Shown here: positions 35,620-44,621 of the stretch, one piece after another
Position numbering within the stretch: position 1 is the first letter of the stretch
Layout: each line of letters starts with the position of its first letter
Origin: Streptomyces sp. CG1
GTDB lineage: Bacteria; Actinomycetota; Actinomycetes; Streptomycetales; Streptomycetaceae
DNA length: 64,000 nucleotides
Assembly (NCBI RefSeq): GCF_041080625.1
Contig: NZ_CP163518.1
Coordinates: 10,972,149-11,036,148 of the forward strand
Reading direction: 5' to 3'
Translations under genes and position numbers: made by a program
Notes under the pieces: model-generated
Database searches by the model: none
Seen by the model: only the letters and a program-made list of their open reading frames with translations
Told to the model about the DNA's origin: nothing

Positions 35620-35790
35620 AGAGCATGCCGAGGCGGCCCGGCTGCGGGGCGTCGTGACCCGCGTACGTCCAACATCCTGATCCGGAGCAACGGCGAAGCG
35701 ACGGTCGTGGACTTCGGCATCACCACAGGCAGCGGCGGCCAGCACGACGTCACCACCACCGGGGCGTCCCGTATGTCAGCCGGGCGGAAG
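35620..35790 (+). pseudogene. Ser/Thr protein kinase fragment
   Basis: A segment reads SNILIRSNGEATVVDFGITT, which matches the catalytic-loop end and DFG motif of Hanks-type kinases. The preceding frame carries RLRGVVTRV, apparently a decayed form of the HRD catalytic loop, one base out of register. Everything else of the kinase is missing. Confidence 0.6.
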
Positions 35791-35802
35791 CCGCAGACGG
35801 CG

Positions 35803-36056
35803 CGATCATCCCCTTACGGATCACGGCCCACAAAGCGTGCCCCGCCTGCGCCACCAGGGCAGACGAGAAGGCGGCGCGGGCCTGCACCACATGCAAGGGA
35901 GAGGGCCGGATCGTCCGCGAGCAGCACACCTACAAGGTCCGCATCCCCGCGGGCATCAGGGACGGCCAGGAGCTCCGGATCCGCGAACTCGGCGGCCCCG
36001 GCAAGCATGGTGGCGTCCCAGGGGACATGTACGTCACCGTGCACATCGCTGACTGA
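35803..36056 (+). pseudogene. DnaJ C-terminal fragment
   Basis: An open segment has zinc-finger-like pairs (CPACATRAD, CTTCKGEGRI) then EQHTYKVRIPAGIRDGQEL and GDMYVTVHIAD before a TGA. This is the end of the Cys-rich domain and start of the C-terminal substrate domain of DnaJ. No J domain or intact zinc centre is present. Confidence 0.65.
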
Positions 36057-36082
36057 TCAGACGCCGGACTCCGGCTCCCAAG

Positions 36083-36196
36083 CTCCATATCGCGCCGTCC
36101 TGGCTGTCCGACCGGTGCCGCGCGGCGGGGCTCGACGTCCACCGCGAAACGGTCGACTCCCGGGGCATGCGGATCCTGCACGCCGTGAAGCGCTGA
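36083..36196 (+). pseudogene. Methyltransferase-like C-terminal fragment
   Basis: Thirty-seven codons reading LHIAPSWLSDRCRAAGLDVH then RETVDSRGMRILHAVKR and a stop. It resembles the last strand-helix unit of a SAM-dependent methyltransferase. With the kinase and DnaJ pieces it forms a row of unrelated gene ends. Confidence 0.4.
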
Positions 36197-36205
36197 TACG
36201 GCCCC

Positions 36206-36272
36206 TTGACCGCCGCCTCGCCCTCCCCGATGCTGTGTTGCGAAACGTGAGATGCGTGCCGTAATAGGCAAC
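36206..36272 (+). promoter_or_regulatory. mscR promoter with IclR-type operator
   Basis: TTGACC (36206-36211) and GATGCT (36229-36234) are spaced 17 bases. Two bases later comes GTTGCG (36237-36242), and GTGCCG-N5-GGCAAC (36256-36272) follows. The same arrangement is present at the other promoters of the betaine island. Confidence 0.6.
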
Positions 36273-36302
36273 ATCTCGGAATCCGTCAGCCGAGGAGTGG
36301 CC

Positions 36303-37388
36303 ATGACTCAGCAGGTCCGTGCTGTCGTCGCGCGGAGCAAGGGCGCCCCTGTCAGTCTGGAGACGATCGTCGTGCCCGACCCCGGCCCGGGGGAGGCGCT
36401 GGTCAAGGTCGAGGCCTGCGGGGTCTGCCACACCGATCTGCACTATCGCGAGGGCGGGATCAGCGACGACTTCCCGTTCCTGCTCGGGCATGAGGCGGCG
36501 GGTGTGGTGGAGGCGGTGGGCGAGGGCGTCACGGACGTGGCCCCAGGCGACTTCGTCATCCTCAACTGGCGTGCGGTGTGCGGTCAGTGCAGGGCCTGTC
36601 TGCGCGGGCGGCCCTGGTACTGCTTCAGCACGCACAACGCGAAGCAGAAGATGACCCTGACCGACGGCACCGAGCTGTCGCCGGCGCTGGGCATCGGCGC
36701 CTTCGCCGAGAAGACGCTCGTGGCCGCCGGGCAGTGCACCAAGGTCGACCGGGCCGCCTCGGCCGCCGCCGCGGGGCTGCTGGGCTGTGGCGTGATGGCC
36801 GGCCTCGGCGCGGCCATCAACACCGGCGATGTCGGCCGCGGTGACACCGTCGCCGTGATCGGCTGCGGCGGCGTGGGAGCCGCGGCGATCGCCGGATCGC
36901 GCCTGGCGGGCGCGGCGAAGATCGTCGCGGTGGACATCGACGACCGCAAACTCGCCACGGCGACCAAGCTGGGCGCGACCCACACGGTCAACTCCAAGGA
37001 GACGGACGCGGTCGACGCGGTGCGCGAGCTGACAGGGGGGTTCGGCGCCGACGTCGTGATCGACGCGGTGGGTCGTCCGGAGACCTACCGGCAGGCCTTC
37101 TACGCCCGCGACCTCGCCGGGACGGTGGTGCTGGTCGGCGTACCGACGCCGGAGATGAAGCTGGAACTGCCCCTCCTCGACGTCTTCGGCCGGGGCGGCG
37201 CGCTGAAGTCGTCGTGGTACGGCGACTGCCTGCCCTCCCGCGACTTCCCGATGCTCATCGACCTCTATCTGCAGGGCCGCCTCGACCTGGACGCCTTCGT
37301 CACCGAGACCATCGCGCTGGACGACGTGGAGAAGGCCTTCGAGCGCATGCACCATGGCGACGTGCTGCGATCCGTGGTGGTCCTCTGA
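36303..37388 (+). CDS. mscR: S-(hydroxymethyl)mycothiol dehydrogenase
   Basis: NAD-dependent, zinc-containing alcohol dehydrogenase of 361 residues that oxidises the adduct of formaldehyde with mycothiol; in this cluster it removes formaldehyde released by demethylation of betaine and its products. The catalytic zinc site is [15 protein letters not shown] with GHEAAGVV. The structural zinc site has four Cys in [15 protein letters not shown]. The NAD fold carries [14 protein letters not shown]. The ATG at 36303 follows GAGGAG. Its stop overlaps the start of the metallo-hydrolase gene by one base (TGATG). The promoter has the island's shared operator. Confidence 0.92.
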   Translation: MTQQVRAVVARSKGAPVSLETIVVPDPGPGEALVKVEACGVCHTDLHYREGGISDDFPFLLGHEAAGVVEAVGEGVTDVAPGDFVILNWRAVCGQCRACLRGRPWYCFSTHNAKQKMTLTDGTELSPALGIGAFAEKTLVAAGQCTKVDRAASAAAAGLLGCGVMAGLGAAINTGDVGRGDTVAVIGCGGVGAAAIAGSRLAGAAKIVAVDIDDRKLATATKLGATHTVNSKETDAVDAVRELTGGFGADVVIDAVGRPETYRQAFYARDLAGTVVLVGVPTPEMKLELPLLDVFGRGGALKSSWYGDCLPSRDFPMLIDLYLQGRLDLDAFVTETIALDDVEKAFERMHHGDVLRSVVVL

Positions 37389-38020
37389 TGCCGGGCGCCC
37401 GCATCGAACGTCTCGTCACGTCGGGCACGTTCTCGCTGGACGGCGGTACCTGGGACGTGGACAACAACATCTGGATCGTGGGCGACGACACCGAGGCACT
37501 CGTCATCGACGCCGCTCACGACGCCGACGCCATCGTCCGGGCCCTCGGCGGACGCACCCTGCGGGCGATCGTGTGCACCCACGCGCACAACGACCACATC
37601 GACGCCGCGCCCGAACTAGCCGCCCGGACCGGCGCGCCGATCCTGCTGCACGCCGGCGATCTGGAGCTGTGGAAACAGACCCATCCCGATCGCGCGCCGG
37701 ACGGTGAGCTGACCGACGGGCAGCGCCTCTCGGTCGCGGGAGCCGAGCTGACCGTGCTGCACACCCCGGGCCACGCCCCCGGAGCCGTGTGTCTGTACGC
37801 CCCGCGGCTGTCCGCGCTCTTCAGCGGCGACACGCTGTTCGCCGACGGGCCCGGCGCGACGGGACGGTCGTACAGCGACTTCCCGACCATCATCCGTTCG
37901 ATCAGTGAACGCATCCTCACCCTGCCGCAGAGCACCGTGGTGCACACCGGTCACGGTGACACCACCACCATCGGCGCCGAGGCGCCGCATCGTCAGGAGT
38001 GGATCGACCGCGGCTTCTGA
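37388..38020 (+). CDS. MBL-fold hydrolase coupled to mscR
   Basis: Metallo-beta-lactamase-fold hydrolase of 210 residues. The HxHxDH metal motif is THAHNDHIDAA, a later ligand His is in HTPGHAPGAVCLY, the bridging Asp in FSGDTLFADGPGATG, and the last His in VVHTGHGDTT. Actinobacterial homologues next to mscR are presumed to hydrolyse S-formylmycothiol to formate and mycothiol, completing formaldehyde oxidation. That role is inferred from the one-base overlap with mscR. Confidence 0.9.
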   Translation: MPGARIERLVTSGTFSLDGGTWDVDNNIWIVGDDTEALVIDAAHDADAIVRALGGRTLRAIVCTHAHNDHIDAAPELAARTGAPILLHAGDLELWKQTHPDRAPDGELTDGQRLSVAGAELTVLHTPGHAPGAVCLYAPRLSALFSGDTLFADGPGATGRSYSDFPTIIRSISERILTLPQSTVVHTGHGDTTTIGAEAPHRQEWIDRGF

Positions 38021-38198
38021 CCGCCTGGAGAGCCGACGGCCCCGCCCCGATGACCGACCTCGTGGCCGGCACCGGCGGCAGGGCCGTCGGCGCGCCCTGC
38101 GAGACCTCTGATCCCCCTGTTCACCTGCGCTTTCGTCATCGCTTCGACGTGCCCGGAACCTCGCCGTCGGACCCCGCGCAACCCGGCTCCCCGACGCC

Positions 38199-38248
38199 TT
38201 GACAACGCTTCAGGGCCGCCAGCAAACTGGCGTTGCGCTCATCGCAAT
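38199..38248 (+). promoter_or_regulatory. Promoter and operator of betaine monooxygenase operon
   Basis: TTGACA (38199-38204), an 18-base spacer and CAAACT (38223-38228). Three bases on lies GTTGCG-CTCAT-CGCAAT (38232-38248), placed over the expected transcription start, so a bound repressor would block initiation. Confidence 0.65.
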
Positions 38249-38275
38249 CCGTTTCGCTATACGCACCGAGGTGTC

Positions 38276-38638
38276 ATGATGATTCCCGCGTGCCGACTCG
38301 CGGATCTTCCGCGAGGCGAGGCCCACCGGCTCGACATCGACCCGCCGGTGTCGGTGTTCCACACCGACGACGGCGAGCTTTTCGCCATCGACGACACCTG
38401 CACCCACCAGGACGCGTCGCTCGCCGACGGCTGGCTGGAGGGCTGCGAGGTGGAGTGTCCCCTGCACGCCTCGAAGTTCGACCTGAGGACCGGAGCCGTG
38501 GACGCACCCCCGGCCAAACTCCCGGTCCGCACCCACGAGGTCCTCGTCGAGGACGGCATGGTCTATGTGCGGCTGTCCACGCAGGCGCCCAACCTGCCGC
38601 CGTGCATCACGGCCCGCCTGGCCGGAGGCCCCGCGTGA
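38276..38638 (+). CDS. Rieske-type ferredoxin
   Basis: Small electron carrier of 120 residues with one Rieske [2Fe-2S] cluster: CTHQ near residue 42 and CPLHAS near residue 62 supply the two Cys and two His ligands. It should pass electrons from the reductase encoded next to the Rieske oxygenase two genes on. ATG 38276 and ATG 38279 are both possible, GAGGTG being just upstream. The stop overlaps the GTG of the reductase (GTGA). Use of a separate Rieske ferredoxin differs from the Pseudomonas GbcAB system, where one protein combines ferredoxin and reductase. Confidence 0.92.
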   Translation: MMIPACRLADLPRGEAHRLDIDPPVSVFHTDDGELFAIDDTCTHQDASLADGWLEGCEVECPLHASKFDLRTGAVDAPPAKLPVRTHEVLVEDGMVYVRLSTQAPNLPPCITARLAGGPA

Positions 38639-39804
38639 GGACCGTGGCCATCGTAGGCGCCTCGCTGGCCGGACTGTCGGCCGCGCGCTCGCTGCGCAAG
38701 CGGGGCTACGACGGCCGTCTGGTCCTCGTCGGCGAGGAACCGCACCGCCCGTACGACAGGCCGCCGTTGTCCAAGGAGTTCCTGGCCGGCACCATCGGCG
38801 AGGCCGATCTGGCGCTGGAACTCGACGACGAGGACCTCCAGGCGGAATGGGTGCTCGGCGCCCGCGCCGTCGGACTCGACCGCACCGAGCGGACCATCAC
38901 GCTCGCCGACGGCCGGGAGATCCACACCGACGGCGTGGTCATCGCGACCGGCGCGGCCGCCCGCACTCTGCCCGGCACCGAGGGCCTCGCCGGGGTCCAC
39001 GTGTTGCGCACGCTGGACGACGCCCGGCGCCTGCGGGACCAACTGGCCCTGGGCGGACGGATGGTGGTGATCGGCGGCGGATTCATCGGCGCCGAGGTCG
39101 CCGCCACGGCGTACGGCCTCGGCCTCGACGTCACCGTCGTCGAGGCGGCACCGACCCCGCTGGCCGGACCGCTCGGCGAGACCATGGGCGGGATCGTCTC
39201 CGCGCTTCACACGGATCATGGCGTACGGCTGCTGTGCGGCGTGGGAGTCAAGGGACTCGGCGGGGAGCGGCAGGTGGATTGCGTGCTGTTGGAAGACGGC
39301 CGCACCCTTCCCGCCGACACCGTCGTCGTCGGCGTGGGGGCCCGGCCCTGTGTCGACTGGCTCGCGGGCTCCGGTGTCGCCCTCGACAACGGCGTGACGT
39401 GTGGGGCCGACGGCCGTACGGCGTTGGCCGGGGTGGTCGCCGTCGGCGACTGCGCCAACTGGTACGACCCGCACACCGGCACCCACCGCAGGGTCGAGCA
39501 CTGGACCGGCGCGCTGGAACGGCCGGACACCGCCGTCGCCACGCTGCTCGCGGGCGGTGCCACGCAGCCGGGCGTGCCCCGGCCGCCGTACTTCTGGTCG
39601 GACCAGTACGGCGTGAAGATCCAGTTCGTCGGCCACGCCGCCGGGGCCGACGAGGTGACGGTCGAGGAAGGCTCGACCGGTGACCGCAGTTTCCTCGCCG
39701 TCTACCGGCGGGCGGGCCGGCCGGTGGCCGTGCTCGGGATGAACCAGCCGAGGCTGTTCACCCGCTGGCGAAAACAGCTCACCTCCACGGCGTCCGTGTC
39801 CTGA
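38635..39804 (+). CDS. NAD(P)H-dependent ferredoxin reductase
   Basis: FAD-binding ferredoxin reductase of 389 residues, of the type serving Rieske oxygenases and P450s. The FAD site is VAIVGASLAGLSAARSLR, the NAD site VVIGGGFIGAEVAATAYG, and the second FAD motif GVVAVGDCANW. The reductase C-terminal domain follows (VEHWTGALERPDTAV). The GTG at 38635 overlaps the ferredoxin stop; an upstream in-frame extension to 38233 is out of register with the ferredoxin gene and is not used. It supplies electrons to the betaine demethylase. Confidence 0.93.
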   Translation: MRTVAIVGASLAGLSAARSLRKRGYDGRLVLVGEEPHRPYDRPPLSKEFLAGTIGEADLALELDDEDLQAEWVLGARAVGLDRTERTITLADGREIHTDGVVIATGAAARTLPGTEGLAGVHVLRTLDDARRLRDQLALGGRMVVIGGGFIGAEVAATAYGLGLDVTVVEAAPTPLAGPLGETMGGIVSALHTDHGVRLLCGVGVKGLGGERQVDCVLLEDGRTLPADTVVVGVGARPCVDWLAGSGVALDNGVTCGADGRTALAGVVAVGDCANWYDPHTGTHRRVEHWTGALERPDTAVATLLAGGATQPGVPRPPYFWSDQYGVKIQFVGHAAGADEVTVEEGSTGDRSFLAVYRRAGRPVAVLGMNQPRLFTRWRKQLTSTASVS

Positions 39805-39852
39805 CGTCTCGACGCCACCTACCATCCCGCGACGTTCCCCGAGGAGTGCACC

Positions 39853-40986
39853 GTGACCTCGACCAGCCTGCCGGACAGCCTGATCGCCACCCTCCCCGGC
39901 TCCGCCTACACGGACCCCGGCGTCTTCGCCCAGGAACAGGAGCGCATCTTCGAGGCGATGTGGTTCTGCGTCGCGCGCTCGTCCGACCTGGCCAAGCCCG
40001 GTGCCTTCCGCACCGTCGACGTGGGCCGCGAGAGCATCCTCGTCACCCGCGCCCGTGATCACGCCATCCGTGCCTACTTCAATGTGTGCCGGCACCGCGG
40101 AGCCAAGCTCTGCACCGACGGGGCCGGCGAGGTCAAGCGGGCCTTCCAGTGCCCGTACCACGCCTGGACGTACGACCTGGACGGCAAGCTCGTCGCGGCA
40201 CCCAACCTCACCAAGATGCCCGACGTCGGCCGCACCGAGTACGGCCTGGTGAGCGTGGCCGCGCGGGAATGGCTCGGCTATGTCTGGGTCTGCCTGGCGG
40301 AGAACCCGCCCTCCTTCGAGGAGGACGTCGTCGGCGAGGTGATCACGCGCCTCGGTGACGTGGAGTCGATCGAGCGCTACGACATCGCGAGCCTCTCGGT
40401 GGGCAAGCGGATCGTCTATGACGTCCGGGCGAACTGGAAGCTCATCGTCGAGAACTTCATGGAGTGCTACCACTGCGCCACGATCCACCCCGAACTCACC
40501 GAGGTCCTCCCCGAGTTCGCCGACGGCTACGCGGCCCAGTACTACGTCGGCCACGGCGCCGAGTTCGGCGAGGACATCCAGGGCTTCACCGTGGACGGCT
40601 CCGCGGGACTGGACCGCATTCCCGGAGTGTCCGAGGACCAGGACCGCCGGTACTACGCGATCACCGTCAAGCCGCAGGTGTTCATCAACCTGGTGCCCGA
40701 CCACGTGATCTTCCACCGGATGTACCCGGTGGCCGTCGACCGCACGGTGGTCGAGTGCGACTGGCTCTATCTGCCCGAGGTGGTGGCGGACAGCAAGGAC
40801 GTCAGCCGGTCCGTGGAGCTGTTCGACCGGGTCAACCGCCAGGACTTCGACGCCTGCGAGCGCACCCAGCCGGGGATGAGTTCGCGGCTCTACACCAAGG
40901 GCGGGGTGCTCGTGCCCAGTGAGCACCACATCGGTGCCTTCCACGACTGGGTGATTGAGCGTCTCGGCACACCCAAGCCGGAATGA
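39853..40986 (+). CDS. gbcA: Rieske oxygenase, glycine betaine demethylase (GbcA-like)
   Basis: Ring-hydroxylating-type Rieske oxygenase of 377 residues. The Rieske centre is CRHRGAKLC with CPYHAWTYD. The mononuclear iron site is ENFMECYHCATIHPEL (two His), with a later acidic ligand near the C-terminal third. In GbcA-type enzymes this oxidises one N-methyl of glycine betaine, giving dimethylglycine and formaldehyde. The assignment as betaine demethylase rests on family resemblance plus the choline-to-betaine genes and dimethylglycine oxidase around it; stachydrine or another quaternary amine is the alternative. GTG 39853 has GAGGAG upstream. It is the third gene of the operon with ferredoxin and reductase. 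Confidence 0.85.
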   Translation: MTSTSLPDSLIATLPGSAYTDPGVFAQEQERIFEAMWFCVARSSDLAKPGAFRTVDVGRESILVTRARDHAIRAYFNVCRHRGAKLCTDGAGEVKRAFQCPYHAWTYDLDGKLVAAPNLTKMPDVGRTEYGLVSVAAREWLGYVWVCLAENPPSFEEDVVGEVITRLGDVESIERYDIASLSVGKRIVYDVRANWKLIVENFMECYHCATIHPELTEVLPEFADGYAAQYYVGHGAEFGEDIQGFTVDGSAGLDRIPGVSEDQDRRYYAITVKPQVFINLVPDHVIFHRMYPVAVDRTVVECDWLYLPEVVADSKDVSRSVELFDRVNRQDFDACERTQPGMSSRLYTKGGVLVPSEHHIGAFHDWVIERLGTPKPE

Positions 40987-40998
40987 CGGGGTGCCCGT

Positions 40999-41026
40999 GG
41001 CCCGCGCGGAGGGGCGAGCGCGGGCC
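40999..41026. terminator. Bidirectional hairpin
   Basis: GGCCCGCGC (40999-41007) pairs with GCGCGGGCC (41018-41026) between the convergent oxygenase and IclR genes. Confidence 0.6.
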
Positions 41027-41050
41027 GTACGGCGGTCGTGCGGTGTGCGC

Positions 41051-41848
41051 TCAGCCCAGGTATCCCATCCGGTGGCTGATGTCCTTCGCGCCCTTGACGA
41101 GGACCGGGGCCAGCTCGTGCATGCGCTCCTCGGTGAACCGGTACGCCGGCCCGGAGGCGCTGATGGACGCGATGACCTGGCCCTCCCGGTCACGGATCGG
41201 CGCGGCCATGGCGTGCAGCCCGATCTCCAGCTCCTCCAGCGTCCAGGCGTAACCGCGCTCCCGGGCCTCGGCGAGGTTCTTCTCCAGCTTCGCCTTCGAG
41301 GAGATCGTGCGGGGGGTCACCTTCTTCAGGCCCGCCTCCGTCAGCAGCGCGGCGCGCTCCTTGGCCGGCAGATGGGCCAGCATGATCTTGCCGCTGGAGG
41401 TGGCGTGCAGCGGGGTCAGCTGGCCGACCCAGTTGTGCGCGGTGACGGCGGCCTGGCCGCGCACCTGGTAGAGGTTGATCGCGTAGTGCTCCTGCATCAC
41501 GGCGATGTTGACCGTCTCGCCGATCTCCTCGGCCAGCCGCTCGCACACGGGCCGGCTCTGCTGGGTGATGTCGATGCGTCCCGTGACCGCGCCCGCCAGG
41601 CGTACGATGCCGAAGCCGAGCGTGTATTTGCCCCGCTCGCCCGACTGCTCCACGAGGCCGCGCGCCTCGAGGGCGCCGAGCAGACGGAACGCGGTCGACT
41701 TGTGCACATCGATTTCGGCGGCCACCTCGCTCACGCCCGCCTCGCCGCGCTGGGCCAGGATCTCGAGGACGCTGATGGCCCGGTCGACGGACTGCACTCC
41801 GCCGGACTGCGGCCCGTTCGTTTCGGTATCCGGACTGTAGTTGCTCAT
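41051..41848 (-). CDS. IclR-family regulator, copy 1
   Basis: Transcription regulator of 265 residues. The winged helix-turn-helix reads VQSVDRAISVLEIL then GVSEVAAEIDVHKSTAFRLLGAL. The effector domain follows (NWVGQLTPLHATSSGKIMLAHLP, then ISASGPAYRFTEERM). It is closely similar along its length to the regulator at 60327-61124. The ATG at 41848 lies 8 bases after TATAGT (41861-41856 on the minus strand), so its mRNA is probably leaderless, and an operator-like palindrome covers the start codon, indicating autoregulation. It is divergent from betA, with a second palindrome between them. It probably senses an intermediate of betaine breakdown. Confidence 0.93.
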   Translation of the reverse strand: MSNYSPDTETNGPQSGGVQSVDRAISVLEILAQRGEAGVSEVAAEIDVHKSTAFRLLGALEARGLVEQSGERGKYTLGFGIVRLAGAVTGRIDITQQSRPVCERLAEEIGETVNIAVMQEHYAINLYQVRGQAAVTAHNWVGQLTPLHATSSGKIMLAHLPAKERAALLTEAGLKKVTPRTISSKAKLEKNLAEARERGYAWTLEELEIGLHAMAAPIRDREGQVIASISASGPAYRFTEERMHELAPVLVKGAKDISHRMGYLG

Positions 41849-41947
41849 AACGAAACTATACGCGCAGTAAACAACGCGCTTCACGTAACGCGATGTGAAC
41901 AAAGATCTTACAAGTTGCGCTGTTCGCAACCTGGTGCGCAATACGAT
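41840..41947. promoter_or_regulatory. IclR1-betA divergent control region
   Basis: Two palindromes of the island type are present: GTTGCT-N5-CGAAAC (41840-41856) over the IclR1 start codon, and GTTGCG-CTGTT-CGCAAC (41914-41930), the most perfect copy in the window. IclR1 has TATAGT reading leftward (41861-41856). For betA a likely -10 is TACGAT (41942-41947), which puts the perfect operator across its -35 region. Confidence 0.65.
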
Positions 41948-42000
41948 ACCCGTACTAGCATGCCGCGCATCACGACGGCGCGAGCGAGACGAGGCGACAC

Positions 42001-43671
42001 ATGGCTCCTCTGCACTACGACTTCGTCATCGTCGGCGGTGGATCGGCCGGCAGCGCACTGGCGAACCGGCTCTCGGCCGACCCCGGAAACCGGGTGCTCG
42101 TCCTGGAGGCGGGCCGCTCCGACTACCCCTGGGACGTCTTCATCCACATGCCCGCGGCGCTCACCTACCCCATAGGTAGTCGCTTCTACGACTGGAAGTA
42201 CGAGTCCGAGCCCGAGCCGCACATGGGCGGCCGGCGCATCTACCACGCCCGCGGCAAGGTACTCGGCGGATCCAGCAGCATCAACGGCATGATCTTCCAG
42301 CGCGGCAACCCCCTGGACTACGAGCGCTGGGCGGCCGACCCCGGGATGGAGACCTGGGACTACGCCCACTGTCTGCCGTACTTCCGCCGGATGGAGAACT
42401 GCCTCGCGGCCGACCCGGACGATGAGTTCCGCGGCCACGACGGCCCCCTCGTCCTGGAACGGGGTCCGGCGACGAATCCGCTCTTCACCGCCTTCCTCGC
42501 GGCCACCCAGGAAGCGGGCTACGCACCCACGGACGACGTCAACGGCTACCGGCAGGAAGGCTTCTCCAAGTTCGACCGCAACGTCCACCGAGGGCGCCGG
42601 CTGTCCGCCTCGAAGGCATACCTCAAGCCCGTGATGAAGCGGCCGAACCTCACGGTCACGACCCGGGCCCTCGTCACCCGGGTGCTCTTCGAGGGCAAGC
42701 GGGCGGTCGGCGTCGAGTACCGGCGCGGCAGGGGCGCACCCCAGCAGGTCCGGGCCGGCGAGATCATCCTGTGCGGCGGCGCGATCAACTCGCCGCAGCT
42801 GCTCCAGCTCTCCGGCGTCGGTAACGCCACCGAGCTGTCCGCCCTCGGCATCGACGTCGTCCACGACCTGCCGGGCGTCGGCGAGAACATGCAGGACCAC
42901 CTGGAGGTGTACGTCCAGTACGCCTGCAAGCAGCCCGTCTCCGTGCAGCCGTACATGGCGAAGTGGCGCGCCCCCTTCATCGGCCTGCAGTGGCTGTTCA
43001 GAAAGGGACCCGCGGCCACCAACCACTTCGAGGCCGGCGGCTTCGCCCGCAGCAACGAGGACGTGGAGTACCCCAACCTGATGTTCCACTTCCTGCCCGT
43101 CGCCGTGCGCTACGACGGCTCCTCACCGGCCGGCGGCCACGGCTACCAGGTGCACATCGGGCCCATGTACTCCGACGCCATCGGCTCGGTGAAGATCAAG
43201 AGCACGGACCCGCGGGAGAAGCCCGCGCTGCGCTTCAACTACCTCTCCACCGAGCAGGACCGCCGCGAGTGGGTCGAGGCGATCCGCGTCGCCCGCGGGA
43301 TCCTGGGCCAGCCCGCTCTCGCCCCCTACAACGGCGGCGAGATCTCGCCCGGGCCCTCCGTCGAGACCGACGAGGAGATCCTCGCCTGGGTCGCCAAGGA
43401 GGGCGAGACGGCCCTGCACCCGTCCTGCACCTGCAAGATGGGCACCGACGAGATGGCCGTCGTCGACCCGCTGAGCATGCGGGTGCACGGACTGGACGGG
43501 CTGCGTGTGGTGGACGCGTCGGTGATGCCGTACGTCACGAACGGCAACATCTACGCGCCGACGATGATGATCGCCGAGAAGGCGGCCGACCTCATCCTCG
43601 GCAAGGAGCCGCCGGCGCCGTCCAAGGCCGCGTACTACCGGCACCGTGACGCCCAGAAACAGGCCGGGTAG
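42001..43671 (+). CDS. betA: Choline dehydrogenase (GMC oxidoreductase)
   Basis: FAD-dependent GMC oxidoreductase of 556 residues that oxidises choline to betaine aldehyde. The FAD-binding start is [18 protein letters not shown]. The first GMC signature is [17 protein letters not shown] and the second [20 protein letters not shown]. The catalytic His region is [10 protein letters not shown], and the C-terminus has [20 protein letters not shown]. Length and motifs match BetA. The ATG at 42001 opens the strand divergent from IclR1, and the MetF-like gene follows after 3 bases. The product is further oxidised by the dehydrogenase at 44622. Confidence 0.93.
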   Translation: MAPLHYDFVIVGGGSAGSALANRLSADPGNRVLVLEAGRSDYPWDVFIHMPAALTYPIGSRFYDWKYESEPEPHMGGRRIYHARGKVLGGSSSINGMIFQRGNPLDYERWAADPGMETWDYAHCLPYFRRMENCLAADPDDEFRGHDGPLVLERGPATNPLFTAFLAATQEAGYAPTDDVNGYRQEGFSKFDRNVHRGRRLSASKAYLKPVMKRPNLTVTTRALVTRVLFEGKRAVGVEYRRGRGAPQQVRAGEIILCGGAINSPQLLQLSGVGNATELSALGIDVVHDLPGVGENMQDHLEVYVQYACKQPVSVQPYMAKWRAPFIGLQWLFRKGPAATNHFEAGGFARSNEDVEYPNLMFHFLPVAVRYDGSSPAGGHGYQVHIGPMYSDAIGSVKIKSTDPREKPALRFNYLSTEQDRREWVEAIRVARGILGQPALAPYNGGEISPGPSVETDEEILAWVAKEGETALHPSCTCKMGTDEMAVVDPLSMRVHGLDGLRVVDASVMPYVTNGNIYAPTMMIAEKAADLILGKEPPAPSKAAYYRHRDAQKQAG

Positions 43672-43674
43672 GCG

Positions 43675-44511
43675 GTGGGCGCCCAGGTGCTGCGGGCGCT
43701 GCTCGGCCGCGTCCGCTACGAGGTGCTCCCGGCGACGGCGACGGAGGAGAAGGTCCTCGCCCATGTGCCCCGCGACGTCGTGGTCACGGTCACGGCGTCG
43801 CCGGTCAAGGGGCTGGAGCCGACACTCGCCCTCACCGAGCGGCTCGCGGCACACGGCTACCGCGTCGTCCCGCATGTGCCCGCACGCTTACTGCGGGACG
43901 ACGGGCACCTGAAGGACGTCGCCGAACGGCTGCGCGCGGCGGGCGTCGACGACGTCTTCGTCCCGGCCGGGGACGCCGATCCGCCGGCCGGGCCGTACCA
44001 CGGGGCGCTGCCCGTGCTGCGCGCGCTGAGCGACATGGGCAGGCCCTTCGCGGACCTGGGGATCACCGGCTACCCGGAGAGCCATCCGCTCATCCACGAC
44101 GACATCACCATCCAGTCGATGTGGGACAAGCGGACGCACGCCACGTACATCGTCAGCAACCTGTGCTTCGACCCGCGCGTGCTCGGCGACTGGATCACCC
44201 GGATCCGGCGCCGTGACGTCGCCCTGCCCGTGTACGCCGGCGTCGCCGGGCCCGTGCAGCGGGCGAAGCTGCTGTCCATGGCGACGAAGATCGGGGTGGG
44301 GGAGTCGACGCGCTTCCTCACCCGGCACCCTTTTTGGTTTCTGCGGTTCGCGGCACCCGGCGGATACGCGCCGGAAAGGCTGCTCACCCGCAGCGCGGAG
44401 GCGTTCACCGCGCCGTCGGCGGCGGTGGCCGGCCTGCACCTGTTCACCTTCAATCAGCTCGCTGCGACGGAACGCTGGCGGCGTGCCCTGCTGGACCGGC
44501 TGAACGCGTGA
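43675..44511 (+). CDS. Methylenetetrahydrofolate reductase-like protein
   Basis: MTHFR-superfamily protein of 278 residues with a (beta/alpha)8-type pattern: VTVTASPVKGLEPTLALTE, DDVFVPAGDADPPAG, DLGITGYPESHP, QSMWDKRTHATYIVSNLCFD and VPVYAGVAGPV-like strands (ALPVYAGVAGPVQRAKLL). Members of this branch are found next to betaine, dimethylglycine and sarcosine genes, and are probably concerned with the methylene-folate these oxidases produce. Whether it reduces methylene-THF as MetF does is unproven. The GTG start lies 3 bases after the betA stop, so the genes are coupled. Confidence 0.82.
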   Translation: MGAQVLRALLGRVRYEVLPATATEEKVLAHVPRDVVVTVTASPVKGLEPTLALTERLAAHGYRVVPHVPARLLRDDGHLKDVAERLRAAGVDDVFVPAGDADPPAGPYHGALPVLRALSDMGRPFADLGITGYPESHPLIHDDITIQSMWDKRTHATYIVSNLCFDPRVLGDWITRIRRRDVALPVYAGVAGPVQRAKLLSMATKIGVGESTRFLTRHPFWFLRFAAPGGYAPERLLTRSAEAFTAPSAAVAGLHLFTFNQLAATERWRRALLDRLNA

Positions 44512-44531
44512 AATCGGCCTCGGCCGACCCC

Positions 44532-44596
44532 TTGACGGTGTTGGCCGATTCCGTCAGGGTGTTCCACCACAAGCAATGCAATGCACAATGCGCAAC
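44532..44596 (+). promoter_or_regulatory. betB-opuA promoter and half operator
   Basis: TTGACG (44532-44537), a 17-base spacer and CAGGGT (44555-44560). A degenerate operator, AATGCA-N5-CGCAAC (44580-44596), lies about 20 bases further on, more distant than in the other island promoters. Confidence 0.5.
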
Positions 44597-44621
44597 GAAT
44601 TCTCAGTGAAGGGCGCGGCGC

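Noticed and set aside
38563..41193. Long open frame antisense to the ferredoxin reductase and oxygenase genes
   Set aside because: Mirror frame of well-supported enzymes; no family resemblance. The same holds for long antisense frames at 46951-49341, 50502-52928 and 56737-59364.
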